A stretch of DNA of 64,000 nucleotides from Salsipaludibacter sp963735045 (lineage in GTDB: Bacteria > Actinomycetota > Nitriliruptoria > Nitriliruptorales > Nitriliruptoraceae), in assembly GCA_963735045.1 (NCBI GenBank), contig CAVTIZ010000002.1:186001-250000 (forward strand). Reading direction: 5' to 3'. Made by a program: the position numbers and the translations under genes. The notes under the pieces are model-generated. The model did not search any database and had not been told where the DNA came from. It worked only from the letters and a program-made list of their open reading frames with translations. Of this stretch, positions 8,323 through 15,742 are shown in pieces. Each line of letters begins with the position of its first letter. Position 1 is the stretch's first letter.

Positions 8323-9204
8323 ATGGACGGCCTCGACGATGTCCGCGCTCGCCTCGTGCGGGCCGACGAGATCGCCAAGGCGGCCCCCGCCGCGGCCGAT
8401 CCGGGTGCCGTCCGCGAACGCGCCCGGCAGGTGCTGGTGGACACCCGGGACCTCCTCGACGGGCTCCGGGACCGGGCCCGCACCAACACGGGCAGCGACG
8501 GTCGGCCCGGACGCGACGACGTGGACGAGGCGGCACGCCAGGTGTCGCGTCGCATGCTGGACCTGGACGGGGCCGACCTGGCCGCCACGACCGTGCCGCC
8601 GGAGGGGATGCGTCGTGCGCCCACGTCGGTCGACGACCCCCACCGTCGTCCTCCCAACCAGCACCTGACACCCGGGTTCCCCGTCCTGCACGTGGGCTCG
8701 CCACCACCGCCCGGCGACCCGGACGAGTGGACCGTCACGCTGTCGGGGCGCGTGGTCACGCGCTGCCGCTGGTCGCTGGGGGAGCTGCGGGCGGATCCGG
8801 CGGTGACCACGACCACCGCCGACTTCCACTGCGTCACCGGCTGGTCACGACTCGACAACGACTGGACCGGCCTGCCGCTGCGGGTGCTGCTGGATCGGGC
8901 GGGCGCCCGGCCCGAGGCGACGCACGCCCTGGTCTACGGCCACCCCGCCTACTCGGCGAACCTGTCGCTTCCTGCCCTCCGCGCCGACGACGTGGTGGTG
9001 GCATGGGCCCACGACGGCGAGGCCCTGTCGTCGGCCCACGGTGGTCCGTTGCGGCTGGTGGTGCCCGCCCGCTACGGCTGGAAGTCGGTCAAGTGGGTCA
9101 CCGAGGTCCGGCTGGTGGACCGCGACGTGGCGGGCTACTGGGAGGAGCGTGGCTACCACATGCATGCCGACCCCTGGCGCGAGCAGCGCCTGGACGGGGA
9201 CTGA
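8323..9204 (+). CDS. Sulfite-oxidase-type molybdopterin oxidoreductase
   Basis: This 293-aa protein carries an Oxidored_molyb domain from about residue 110. FHCVTGWS supplies the likely Mo-ligating Cys170, and downstream blocks WTGLPLRVLL, HGGPLRLVVPARYGWKSVKW and GYWEERGYH match the sulfite oxidase/MsrP superfamily. No Tat or Sec signal is visible, unlike periplasmic MsrP, so it is probably cytosolic. The first 110 residues are a charged, mostly helical extension of unknown role. GGAG lies about 6 bases before the ATG. No haem domain or dedicated redox partner is adjacent, so the donor and acceptor are unknown. Confidence 0.88.
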   Translation: MDGLDDVRARLVRADEIAKAAPAAADPGAVRERARQVLVDTRDLLDGLRDRARTNTGSDGRPGRDDVDEAARQVSRRMLDLDGADLAATTVPPEGMRRAPTSVDDPHRRPPNQHLTPGFPVLHVGSPPPPGDPDEWTVTLSGRVVTRCRWSLGELRADPAVTTTTADFHCVTGWSRLDNDWTGLPLRVLLDRAGARPEATHALVYGHPAYSANLSLPALRADDVVVAWAHDGEALSSAHGGPLRLVVPARYGWKSVKWVTEVRLVDRDVAGYWEERGYHMHADPWREQRLDGD

Positions 9205-9283
9205 CCGCCTGCCGGCGACAGGTCGCACCATGGTCAAAGACCCCGGGATCCCGTCAGGGGGGCCGATCTGCTAGCATCGGCGC

Positions 9284-9357
9284 CCGATGCGCGGGAACTG
9301 CGACACGACCGGCCACCGGGCGTGGGCTTGCCACCAGGCAACCCACGCCTGTTGTGT
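9284..9357 (+). ncRNA. Candidate small RNA or leader with terminator-like hairpin
   Basis: TAGCAT at 9272-9277 would start a transcript near 9284. A hairpin follows: CGTGGG-C-TTGCC, loop ACCA, GGCAA-CCCACG (9321-9347), then the moderately T-rich GTTGTGTT. The short frame ATG 9286 to TGA 9390 encodes 34 residues with four Cys and three His in its first 23. It could equally be a leader peptide or chance. No homologue is known to me. Confidence 0.3.
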
Positions 9358-9478
9358 TCCCAGACGAATCACGGAGACGAACCGGGGAGATGAACCGGGG
9401 AGATGAGTCGGGGACGCGAACCCGCGCCCGCCCTGTGGCGGTCGGGTCCCGGCCCGCGGGTGTCGACGTCCCGGCGGG

Positions 9479-9484
9479 TACGCT
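9479..9484 (+). promoter_or_regulatory. -10-like element for tRNA-Thr
   Basis: TACGCT lies 56 bases before the mature tRNA 5' end, leaving room for a short precursor leader. The -35 is not obvious. Confidence 0.35.
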
Positions 9485-9540
9485 GTCCCGCCGTGCCGAC
9501 CGATCCGCCCGCTGGGGCGGCCACCGTCGGTGCACCCAAC

Positions 9541-9613
9541 GCTGGAGTAGCTCAGTTGGTAGAGCAATCGCCTCGTAAGCGATAGGTCAGGGGTTCAAAT
9601 CCCCTCTCCAGCT
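9541..9613 (+). tRNA. tRNA-Thr(CGT)
   Basis: The full cloverleaf is visible: acceptor GCTGGAG/CTCCAGC (9541-9547 with 9606-9612), D-arm GCTC...GAGC, anticodon stem ATCGC/GCGAT with loop CTCGTAA (anticodon CGT at 9574-9576), and T-arm AGGGG-TTCAAAT-CCCCT. The discriminator is T9613 and CCA is not encoded. It decodes ACG, a frequent Thr codon at this GC content. Confidence 0.96.
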
Positions 9614-9633
9614 CCGAATCCGCACGACCTCCT

Positions 9634-9668
9634 CGACGGCCGGTCGCCCACGTGGCGACCGGCCGTCG
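9634..9668 (+). terminator. Hairpin terminator after tRNA-Thr
   Basis: A perfect 15-bp stem, CGACGGCCGGTCGCC with its complement, encloses the loop CACGT 20 bases after the tRNA. There is no U-tract, as is usual for high-GC actinobacterial terminators. Confidence 0.65.
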
Positions 9669-9779
9669 GCGTGGGGTCGCGACGCGATCCCCGACCCGGA
9701 CCGGATCGCGCGATCGCCGAGGTGCAACCACGCCACCGTGCGTGGCGTCGCACGTCGTGACGGCGACCCGGAGGACGAG

Positions 9780-10892
9780 ATGGCCCGCACGACTCGACGC
9801 CCACGAGGACCGGCGGCGGTGGCGGCAACGCTGGTGGCAGCCGGGTTGGCACTGGGGGCCTGCAGCGGCGGCGACGAGGCCGCGGTGGCCCCCACGGGCG
9901 AACTGGTCCAGGGAGGCGGTGAGGACCTCGATGTCGACCCGGGGGCCGTGGAGCCGGGGGCCGACGGCGAGGCAGCGCGGGAAACCGGCGATGCGGTCGC
10001 CGACGACGCCCTCGTCGCGTCGGGCGAGGACGCCCCGACCGCGGCCGACGCCGCGGGTCGTGACCTGGTCCAACGGGTGACCGTCGCCCTGTCCTCGGAC
10101 GATCCCGATGCCACGGTGGACGGGGTCGAGCAGGCCGCCACCGACGCCGGCGGGTTCATCGCGGGCACGCACCTGGCCCGCGACGCCGGCCTCCTCCGGG
10201 GCTCCCTGGTGATCCGGGTGCCCGGCGACGCCCTCGAGGGGTTGCTGGACGCCATCGAGGCGACCGCGGCCGAGGTGACGGCACGCGACCGCACGGTCGA
10301 GGACGTCACGGGCGTCGTCGCCGACCTCGACTCCCGGTTGCGCAACCTGCGTGCCCTCGAGCAGGAACTGCTGGTCCTGTTGACGGAGGCCCGCGAGGGT
10401 GGCACCACCGAGGACGTGCTGGCCGTGTTCGATCGTGTCGGGCAGGTCCGCGAGGAGATCGAGCTGCTGGACGGTCGTCGGGCCGACCTCGGTGACCAGG
10501 TGGCGCTGTCCACGGTGACCGTCCAGGTCGAGCCGTCGCCCGGCCTGCTGGCGTCGGTCCGTTCGCAGCCCGACGAGGACCTGCCGCTGCCGTGGAGCCC
10601 GGGAAACGTCGCGGCAACGACGCTGGACGCCACCGTGGCCACGCTCCAGTCCTTCGTCGACGTGGTGATCCGATCGGTCCTGTTCCTCCTGCCGGTCCTG
10701 TTGGTGTGGCTGTCGCCCCTGTGGGTCGCCCTGCTCGTGGCGATGTGGTGGCGGCGCCATCGGGCCCGTCCAGGATCGGGGACCCCCGACGTGGCCGACG
10801 ATGGTGTGGGTCCGAGCGGTCCCCGGGACGATTCCGGCTCCGCGGTGACGGACCCCGACCGGCAACCGGTGGGTGCCACCACCACGGACTGA
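9780..10892 (+). CDS. DUF4349 lipoprotein
   Basis: This 370-aa protein starts at an ATG with GGAGG 5 bases upstream (9770-9774). The N-terminal signal ends in the lipobox LGACS, predicting lipidation at Cys28. An acidic linker follows (residues 30-85), then a DUF4349 domain containing a helical hairpin with segments such as LDSRLRNLRALEQELLVLL and VREEIELLDGRRADL (coiled coil, about 170-240). A hydrophobic segment at about 294-323 is followed by WWRRHRAR and a soluble tail, which is typical of DUF4349 proteins. It is an envelope protein of unknown function. Confidence 0.88.
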   Translation: MARTTRRPRGPAAVAATLVAAGLALGACSGGDEAAVAPTGELVQGGGEDLDVDPGAVEPGADGEAARETGDAVADDALVASGEDAPTAADAAGRDLVQRVTVALSSDDPDATVDGVEQAATDAGGFIAGTHLARDAGLLRGSLVIRVPGDALEGLLDAIEATAAEVTARDRTVEDVTGVVADLDSRLRNLRALEQELLVLLTEAREGGTTEDVLAVFDRVGQVREEIELLDGRRADLGDQVALSTVTVQVEPSPGLLASVRSQPDEDLPLPWSPGNVAATTLDATVATLQSFVDVVIRSVLFLLPVLLVWLSPLWVALLVAMWWRRHRARPGSGTPDVADDGVGPSGPRDDSGSAVTDPDRQPVGATTTD

Positions 10893-10990
10893 CGTCCCGC
10901 GGGCCGACGCCCGGCAGCGTCCTGGCCGAGCGCCCGTGCAGGTCGCCGGGTCGCCGGGCAGGCTGGTCGCCGACGGCACGGGAGGTCGCG

Positions 10991-11290
10991 GTGGACCGGG
11001 ACGGGGCGACGGTGGCCGTGGTGGCCCGACGGGTCGTGGTGACCGGACGGGTCCAGGGGGTCTTCTTCCGGGCGTCGACCCGGCGGCGAGCCCGGTCGGC
11101 GGGGCTGGTCGGATGGGTGCGAAACCGGGACGACGGGCGGGTCGAGGCCCACCTGCAGGGGGATCCCGACGCGGTCGGGGAGGTCGCGGAGTGGATGCGC
11201 GACGGGGGTCCCCCGCATGCCCGGGTCGACGACGTGTCCGTCCGGGACGCGGACACGTCGTCCCTGTCGGACTTCCGCATCCGGGACTGA
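10991..11290 (+). CDS. acyP: Acylphosphatase
   Basis: This 99-aa protein has the acylphosphatase signature VTGRVQGVFFRAST followed by GLVGWVRNRDDGRVEAHLQG. The catalytic pair corresponds to Arg27 and Asn45. The family hydrolyses carboxyl-phosphate bonds. The GTG at 10991 is chosen because GGAGGT (10981-10986) lies 4 bases upstream. The C-terminal SDFRIRD also matches the family. Confidence 0.93.
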   Translation: MDRDGATVAVVARRVVVTGRVQGVFFRASTRRRARSAGLVGWVRNRDDGRVEAHLQGDPDAVGEVAEWMRDGGPPHARVDDVSVRDADTSSLSDFRIRD

Positions 11291-11452
11291 TCGGCGAGTG
11301 GGCGCGGGGCCGCCGGGTGGCCTGGCGTCGGGACCGCCGCCACCGTCGTTTGCCCGGGCCGTGGCGGTCGTGGTCGTGGATACCGTCGACCACCCCGCGT
11401 CGGACCACCTCGAAGTTCCCCGTCGCCACCCACGGGTGGCAGGAGCACCTCC

Positions 11453-12394
11453 ATGGCGCCGTCCCTCCCGGGCTCGCTCGACACCGTGGTCGACCACCTG
11501 CGTGGCCGTCTCGCCGCGGCCGCGGCGGAGCCGTTCGGCCACAGCGACCCGCCCCTGCTCCACACCCTGGACCATCCAGGGGATCCCGGCCTGTTCGGGC
11601 CGGCATCGGTGACCTGGCAGGTCATGGGCCGTGCCACCACCTTCATCGGGGGCATCCGTGGCCTGCTCGTCCAGGCCTGCCATCCCGAGGTCGTGGCGGG
11701 TGTGCACGAGCACTCGCGCTACCGGGACGACCCGCTGGGGCGACTGTCTCGCACCGCCACCTACGTCACCGCGACCGCCTTCGGCTCGATGCCCGAGGTC
11801 GAGGAGGCCGTGGCGTTCGTCCGGGGACGCCACCGCCCGGTCGTCGGGACGTCCCATCGCGGCCAGCACTACGACGCCGGCGACCCCGAACTGGCGGCCT
11901 GGGTCCACAACGCCCTGACCGCCTCGTTCCTGGCCACCCACGTGGCCTACTCACCCCACGACCTCGGGTCCGACGGACCGGACCGCTTCGTCGCCGAGCA
12001 GCGTTCCCTCGGCGCGTTGCTGGACGCCGACCCCATGCCGGACACGGCCGCGGGTCTGCACGCCTGGCTCGCGGACCATCCCGACGTCGGGCCCTCGCCG
12101 GGAATGGTCGAGGCGGTCGAGTTCCTGCGCCGACCCCCGTTGTCCCCGGGCCAGCGGGCCGGGTACCGGGTGCTGTTCGCCGGGGCGGTGGCGACGCTGC
12201 CCCCCCGCCTGCGCGAGGTCCTGGGCCTGTCCCGGATGCGCCTCGGCGGTGTTGCCGGGGACCTCGCCAGTCGGCTGCTGACCTGGGGCCTGGGCGACTC
12301 ACCGGCGTGGCAGGTCGCACTGGCGCGCACGGGGGCCTCGCCCGACGTCGGCGACTTCCGACGGGCGATGCGTGGGGCAGGAGTTCCCGACTGA
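11453..12394 (+). CDS. DUF2236 / MpaB-like oxygenase-family protein
   Basis: This 313-aa protein shows the DUF2236 pattern of actinobacterial MpaB/latex-clearing-protein relatives. Visible blocks are GGIRGLLVQACHPEVVAGVHEHSRY in parts, RTATYVTATAFGS, and the His-containing GTSHRGQHYDAGDPE and WVHNALTASF. In this superfamily conserved His residues bind a b-type haem or metal. The function is unknown; an oxygenase or haem protein is likely. AGGAG sits about 7 bases upstream of the ATG. It stands alone between acyP and a carboxypeptidase gene. Confidence 0.82.
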   Translation: MAPSLPGSLDTVVDHLRGRLAAAAAEPFGHSDPPLLHTLDHPGDPGLFGPASVTWQVMGRATTFIGGIRGLLVQACHPEVVAGVHEHSRYRDDPLGRLSRTATYVTATAFGSMPEVEEAVAFVRGRHRPVVGTSHRGQHYDAGDPELAAWVHNALTASFLATHVAYSPHDLGSDGPDRFVAEQRSLGALLDADPMPDTAAGLHAWLADHPDVGPSPGMVEAVEFLRRPPLSPGQRAGYRVLFAGAVATLPPRLREVLGLSRMRLGGVAGDLASRLLTWGLGDSPAWQVALARTGASPDVGDFRRAMRGAGVPD

Positions 12395-12525
12395 CAGCTG
12401 GTGTCAGGTCCTGCCGGCGCGAGTTTCCCGGGTCCCCGGGCGTGCTCCTGGCCGGGGGACAGGAGGCCGCGAGGTCCCGTCCGCCGGTCGGCACCGGCCC
12501 CCCGCGGCTGCCCCTCGCGGCGGGA

Positions 12526-12531
12526 TAGGTT
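12526..12531 (+). promoter_or_regulatory. -10-like element upstream of the M15 carboxypeptidase
   Basis: TAGGTT lies 44 bases before the GTG at 12576. Confidence 0.35.
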
Positions 12532-12575
12532 GAAGGTCCCCGTCCAAGGTCCCCGTCCGTCCGGAACCGTCCCGC

Positions 12576-13691
12576 GTGCCCGTACGTCTCCGCGTCCTCG
12601 CCCCGGTCGTCGCCCTGTCCCTGGTGACCCCGGTGGCCGCGCATGCCCGGGTCACGCCGGGTGACGGCCACCACGTCGTCGCCGGCATCCCCCGGGACAT
12701 GGTCGTGACGTCCCCCGACTCCGGCGGTCCGCGCCCCAGCCCAGACGCCCGAACAGAGCCTCGAACAGAAGCCGGCACAGAAGCCAGCCCAGAAGCCCGA
12801 GCAGAACCCACCCCGGGATCCACCCCGGAACCTGCTGCCACTGCGCCTCGTCGCCCGCGGTCCAGCCCCGAGCCGGCTGATCGCCTCGCCGATGGCGACG
12901 GGTCCGGGGGCGACTCCTCCGGGGAAGGCGGAAACGCCGCTGGTCCCGACGTCCGGGCGGTCCCGCCGGCCGTGGCATGGACACCGCCGCCGGTCGCGGG
13001 GTCGGGCCCGACGTCACCGTCCGACGCCAGCCGATCCGGCGATCGCGCGTCCACCGAGCCGTCCACGTCGTCGACCAGCACGGACCTGCGCTGCACCGGC
13101 GAGCCCGTGCCGATGACCCGGGACCCGGACCTCGACTGGAGTCGGATCGTCGTGGACCCGGTGCGGCGCCTGCCCGAGGACTGGGTGCCCGACGACCTGG
13201 TCGAGGTGGGCGACCTGGCCTTCGGCGGCGTCGACGTTCCCCGTGTCCGCGCCCTGGTCGTGGCCGACCTCGAGGCCATGGCCGCCGCGGCGAGGGACGA
13301 CGGCGCCCGCTTCGTGGTGGTGTCGGGATTCCGGTCCGAGCGCTACCAGGCGGGGCTGTGGCGTCGCGAGGTCGAGCGCAAGGGGTCTGCACGTCGGGCC
13401 GCGGCCGGGATGGCACGACCGGGTCGCTCCGAGCACCAGCTGGGCACGACCGTCGACGTGGTCGACCCCTCGCTGCCACGTCTCGAACAGGGCTTGGTCG
13501 CCACTCCGGCGGGACGGTGGTTGGCGGCGCACGCGGCAGAGTTCGGGTTCGTGGCCAGCTATCCCGACGGCGAGCGTGGGTCCACCTGCTTCAAACCCGA
13601 GCCGTGGCACCTGCGGTACGTGGGACGGGCGCTGGCGACCTCCGTGGCGGCCTCGTCGCAGTCCCTGCGGGAGTACCTGCTCACCGAGTGA
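12576..13691 (+). CDS. Secreted D-alanyl-D-alanine carboxypeptidase (VanY/M15B)
   Basis: This 371-aa protein starts with GTG and a Sec signal peptide (RLRVLAPVVALSLVTPVAAHA). Residues about 45-175 are a long low-complexity Pro/Ser/Glu linker, part of it a repetitive RTEA/GTEA/SPEA run. The catalytic M15B domain follows, with zinc ligands His287 (SEHQLG), Asp294 (TTVDVVD) and His345 (EPWHLRYVG), plus SGFRSERYQ. It should trim peptidoglycan stem peptides outside the cell. The DNA of the repetitive linker (about 12740-12815) is visibly richer in A than its surroundings. Confidence 0.92.
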   Translation: MPVRLRVLAPVVALSLVTPVAAHARVTPGDGHHVVAGIPRDMVVTSPDSGGPRPSPDARTEPRTEAGTEASPEARAEPTPGSTPEPAATAPRRPRSSPEPADRLADGDGSGGDSSGEGGNAAGPDVRAVPPAVAWTPPPVAGSGPTSPSDASRSGDRASTEPSTSSTSTDLRCTGEPVPMTRDPDLDWSRIVVDPVRRLPEDWVPDDLVEVGDLAFGGVDVPRVRALVVADLEAMAAAARDDGARFVVVSGFRSERYQAGLWRREVERKGSARRAAAGMARPGRSEHQLGTTVDVVDPSLPRLEQGLVATPAGRWLAAHAAEFGFVASYPDGERGSTCFKPEPWHLRYVGRALATSVAASSQSLREYLLTE

Positions 13692-13749
13692 CCGCCGAGC
13701 GCACCGGCGCGAACGCCCACCCGGCGGCTCGCCCCGGCCGCCGACGGAC

Positions 13750-15435
13750 TCAGTCCCGGTGGCCCCAGTCGCGGTAGGTCGCGACCAGTGCGCGGGTCGA
13801 GGCGTCCGGCGGGGTGTCGGGTTCCTCGCCGCGTGCGACCAGCGGCGTCAGCCCGTCGGCAAGTTCCTTGCCGAGCTGGACCCCCCACTGGTCGAACGAG
13901 TCGATGCCCCAGACCACGCCCTGGGTGAAGGTCTGGTGTTCGTAGAGGGCGACCAGCTGGCCCAGCGTGGACGGTGACAGCACGGGTGCCAGGATCGTGG
14001 TCGACGGTCGGTCCCCGGGCATCACCTTGTGGGCCACCAGGTCCTCGTCGACCCCGCGGGCACGCAGCTCGTCGGCGGAGCGCCCGAACGCCAGCGCCGA
14101 CGACTGCGCGAGCATGTTGGCCACCAGCACGTCGTGCATGTCCCGCACGGTGTCGTCGGACAACGTCGCGGCCGTGTGTGGCCGGGCGAAGCCGATGAAG
14201 TCCGCAGGGATGGCCAGGGTGCCCTGGTGCAGCAGCTGGTGGAAGGCGTGCTGGCCGTTGGTGCCGGGTTCGCCCCAGTAGACCTCCCCGGTGTCCAGGG
14301 TCACCGGCGAGCCGTCCCAGCGCACCGACTTGCCGTTGGACTCCATGGTGAGCTGTTGGAGGTAGGCGGGGAAGCGGTGCAGGTCGTTGGCGTAGGGCAG
14401 CACCACATGGGTGTGGACCCCGGTCAGGTCGACGTACCAGCAGGCCAGCAGGCCCAGCAGGGCCGGCACGTTGTCCCGCAGCGCCGCAGTCCGGAAGTGC
14501 TCGTCGATCGTGTGGAAGCCGGCCAGCAGGTCGTCGTAGGCCTCGCGTCCGATGGCGATCATGAGCGACAGCCCGACGGCGCTGGTGAACGAGTACCGCC
14601 CGCCGACCCAGTCCCAGAACCCGAACATGTTGGCCTCGTCGATCCCGAACTCCACCACGCCGTCCCGGTTGGTCGACAGGGCGACGAAGTGGCGGGCCAC
14701 GGCGTCGTCGCCGGCCTCCCCGGCGGTGGCCGAGCCGGCGTCCAGCCCGTCCAGCAGCCACTGGCGTGCGTGCCGCGCGTTGGTCAGGGTCTCGAGCGTG
14801 GTGAAGCTCTTGGAGGCGACGATGAACAGGGTGGTGGCCGGGTCCAGGCCGACCAGTGCCTCGGCGAGGTCGGCCGGGTCGACGTTGGACACGAAGCGGA
14901 CGTCGAGGTCGCGGTCGGCCCAGGAGCGCAGCGCGTCGACGGCCATGGCCGGGCCGAGGTCCGAGCCCCCGATCCCGATGTTGACGATCGCCCGCATGCG
15001 CTGGCCGGTCGCCCCGGTCCAGTCCCCCGACCGCACCCGGTCGCTGAGGTCGCCCATGCGGTCCAGCACCTCGTGCACGTCGGCCACCACGTCCTGGCCG
15101 TCCACCTCCAGCCGTGCGTCCCGGGGCAGTCGCAACGCGGTGTGGAGGACGGCGCGGTCCTCGGTCGGGTTGACGTGGTCGCCCCGGTACATGGCCGCGA
15201 TGCGGTCCTCCAGCCCGGCCGCGGCGGCGACGGCGAGCAGCCGATCCACGGTCTCGCCGGTGATGGCGTGCTTGGACAGGTCGACGTGCAGGTCGCCGAC
15301 CTGGCGGGTCAGCCCCTCGACCCGTTGCGGGTCGGTGTCGAACAACTCGCGCAGCGTGGTGTCGGCCAGCTCGGCATGGTGGTCGGCGAGGTCCTGCCAC
15401 GCCGAGGTGGCGGTGATGTCGACGGGCGAGGTCAT
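13750..15435 (-). CDS. pgi: Glucose-6-phosphate isomerase
   Basis: This 561-aa protein is full length for the family. Diagnostic sites are NIGIGGSDLGP (sugar-phosphate binding), IVASKSFTTLET, the PGI signature WVGGRYSFTSAVG, the block HQLLHQGTLAIPADFIGF, and the C-terminal signature DQWGVQLGKELA. It interconverts glucose-6-phosphate and fructose-6-phosphate in glycolysis/gluconeogenesis. It is divergent from gltB across a 307-bp region and convergent with the carboxypeptidase gene. Confidence 0.97.
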   Translation of the reverse strand: MTSPVDITATSAWQDLADHHAELADTTLRELFDTDPQRVEGLTRQVGDLHVDLSKHAITGETVDRLLAVAAAAGLEDRIAAMYRGDHVNPTEDRAVLHTALRLPRDARLEVDGQDVVADVHEVLDRMGDLSDRVRSGDWTGATGQRMRAIVNIGIGGSDLGPAMAVDALRSWADRDLDVRFVSNVDPADLAEALVGLDPATTLFIVASKSFTTLETLTNARHARQWLLDGLDAGSATAGEAGDDAVARHFVALSTNRDGVVEFGIDEANMFGFWDWVGGRYSFTSAVGLSLMIAIGREAYDDLLAGFHTIDEHFRTAALRDNVPALLGLLACWYVDLTGVHTHVVLPYANDLHRFPAYLQQLTMESNGKSVRWDGSPVTLDTGEVYWGEPGTNGQHAFHQLLHQGTLAIPADFIGFARPHTAATLSDDTVRDMHDVLVANMLAQSSALAFGRSADELRARGVDEDLVAHKVMPGDRPSTTILAPVLSPSTLGQLVALYEHQTFTQGVVWGIDSFDQWGVQLGKELADGLTPLVARGEEPDTPPDASTRALVATYRDWGHRD

Positions 15436-15579
15436 CGGTGGTCCGGTTCGTTCGGGGCGGATGGCGTGTGGGCCGGTGGCCCACCCGTCCGAGGCTAGAG
15501 CGCCACGACCCGCGGGCGTCGGCCGCCGGCCGGGTGGTCGGGCCCGGACCGGATGCGGGCGACGCCGTGGCGGGGCGGT

Positions 15580-15619
15580 CGTGGCGCCACGAGCGTGGCG
15601 CCACGATTTCGGTGCACCG
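15580..15619. promoter_or_regulatory. Three consecutive palindromes, candidate operator for gltB (and/or pgi)
   Basis: Two identical 12-bp palindromes CGTGGCGCCACG occur at 15580-15591 and 15594-15605, centres 14 bp apart. The 10-bp palindrome CGGTGCACCG (15610-15619) follows another 15 bp on. The array ends 12 bp before the gltB -10-like element, where a regulator would overlap the -35. This is a sequence observation; the regulator is unknown. Confidence 0.55.
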
Positions 15620-15631
15620 GGTGGTCATTGC

Positions 15632-15637
15632 TAGACT
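15632..15637 (+). promoter_or_regulatory. -10-like element for gltB
   Basis: TAGACT lies about 105 bases before the gltB ATG and immediately downstream of the palindrome array. It would give a 5' leader of about 100 nt. Confidence 0.4.
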
Positions 15638-15742
15638 GGGCGGTCCACCGGGCCAACGGCGTCCCGCTGTCCCGCCACCCGCACGGCCTGCAGGATTCCT
15701 GCCCGCCGCCGTGCCGGTCGCTGCACACCCCGAGGACGCCAC

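Larger units (their letters stand above)
9205..9540. other. Gene-poor region upstream of tRNA-Thr
   Basis: These 336 bases hold no convincing conventional gene. They do hold a -10-like TAGCAT (9272-9277), an ATG 9 bases further on that opens a short Cys/His-rich frame, a strong hairpin (9321-9347), and a second -10-like TACGCT (9479-9484) suitably placed for the tRNA. Confidence 0.6.
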
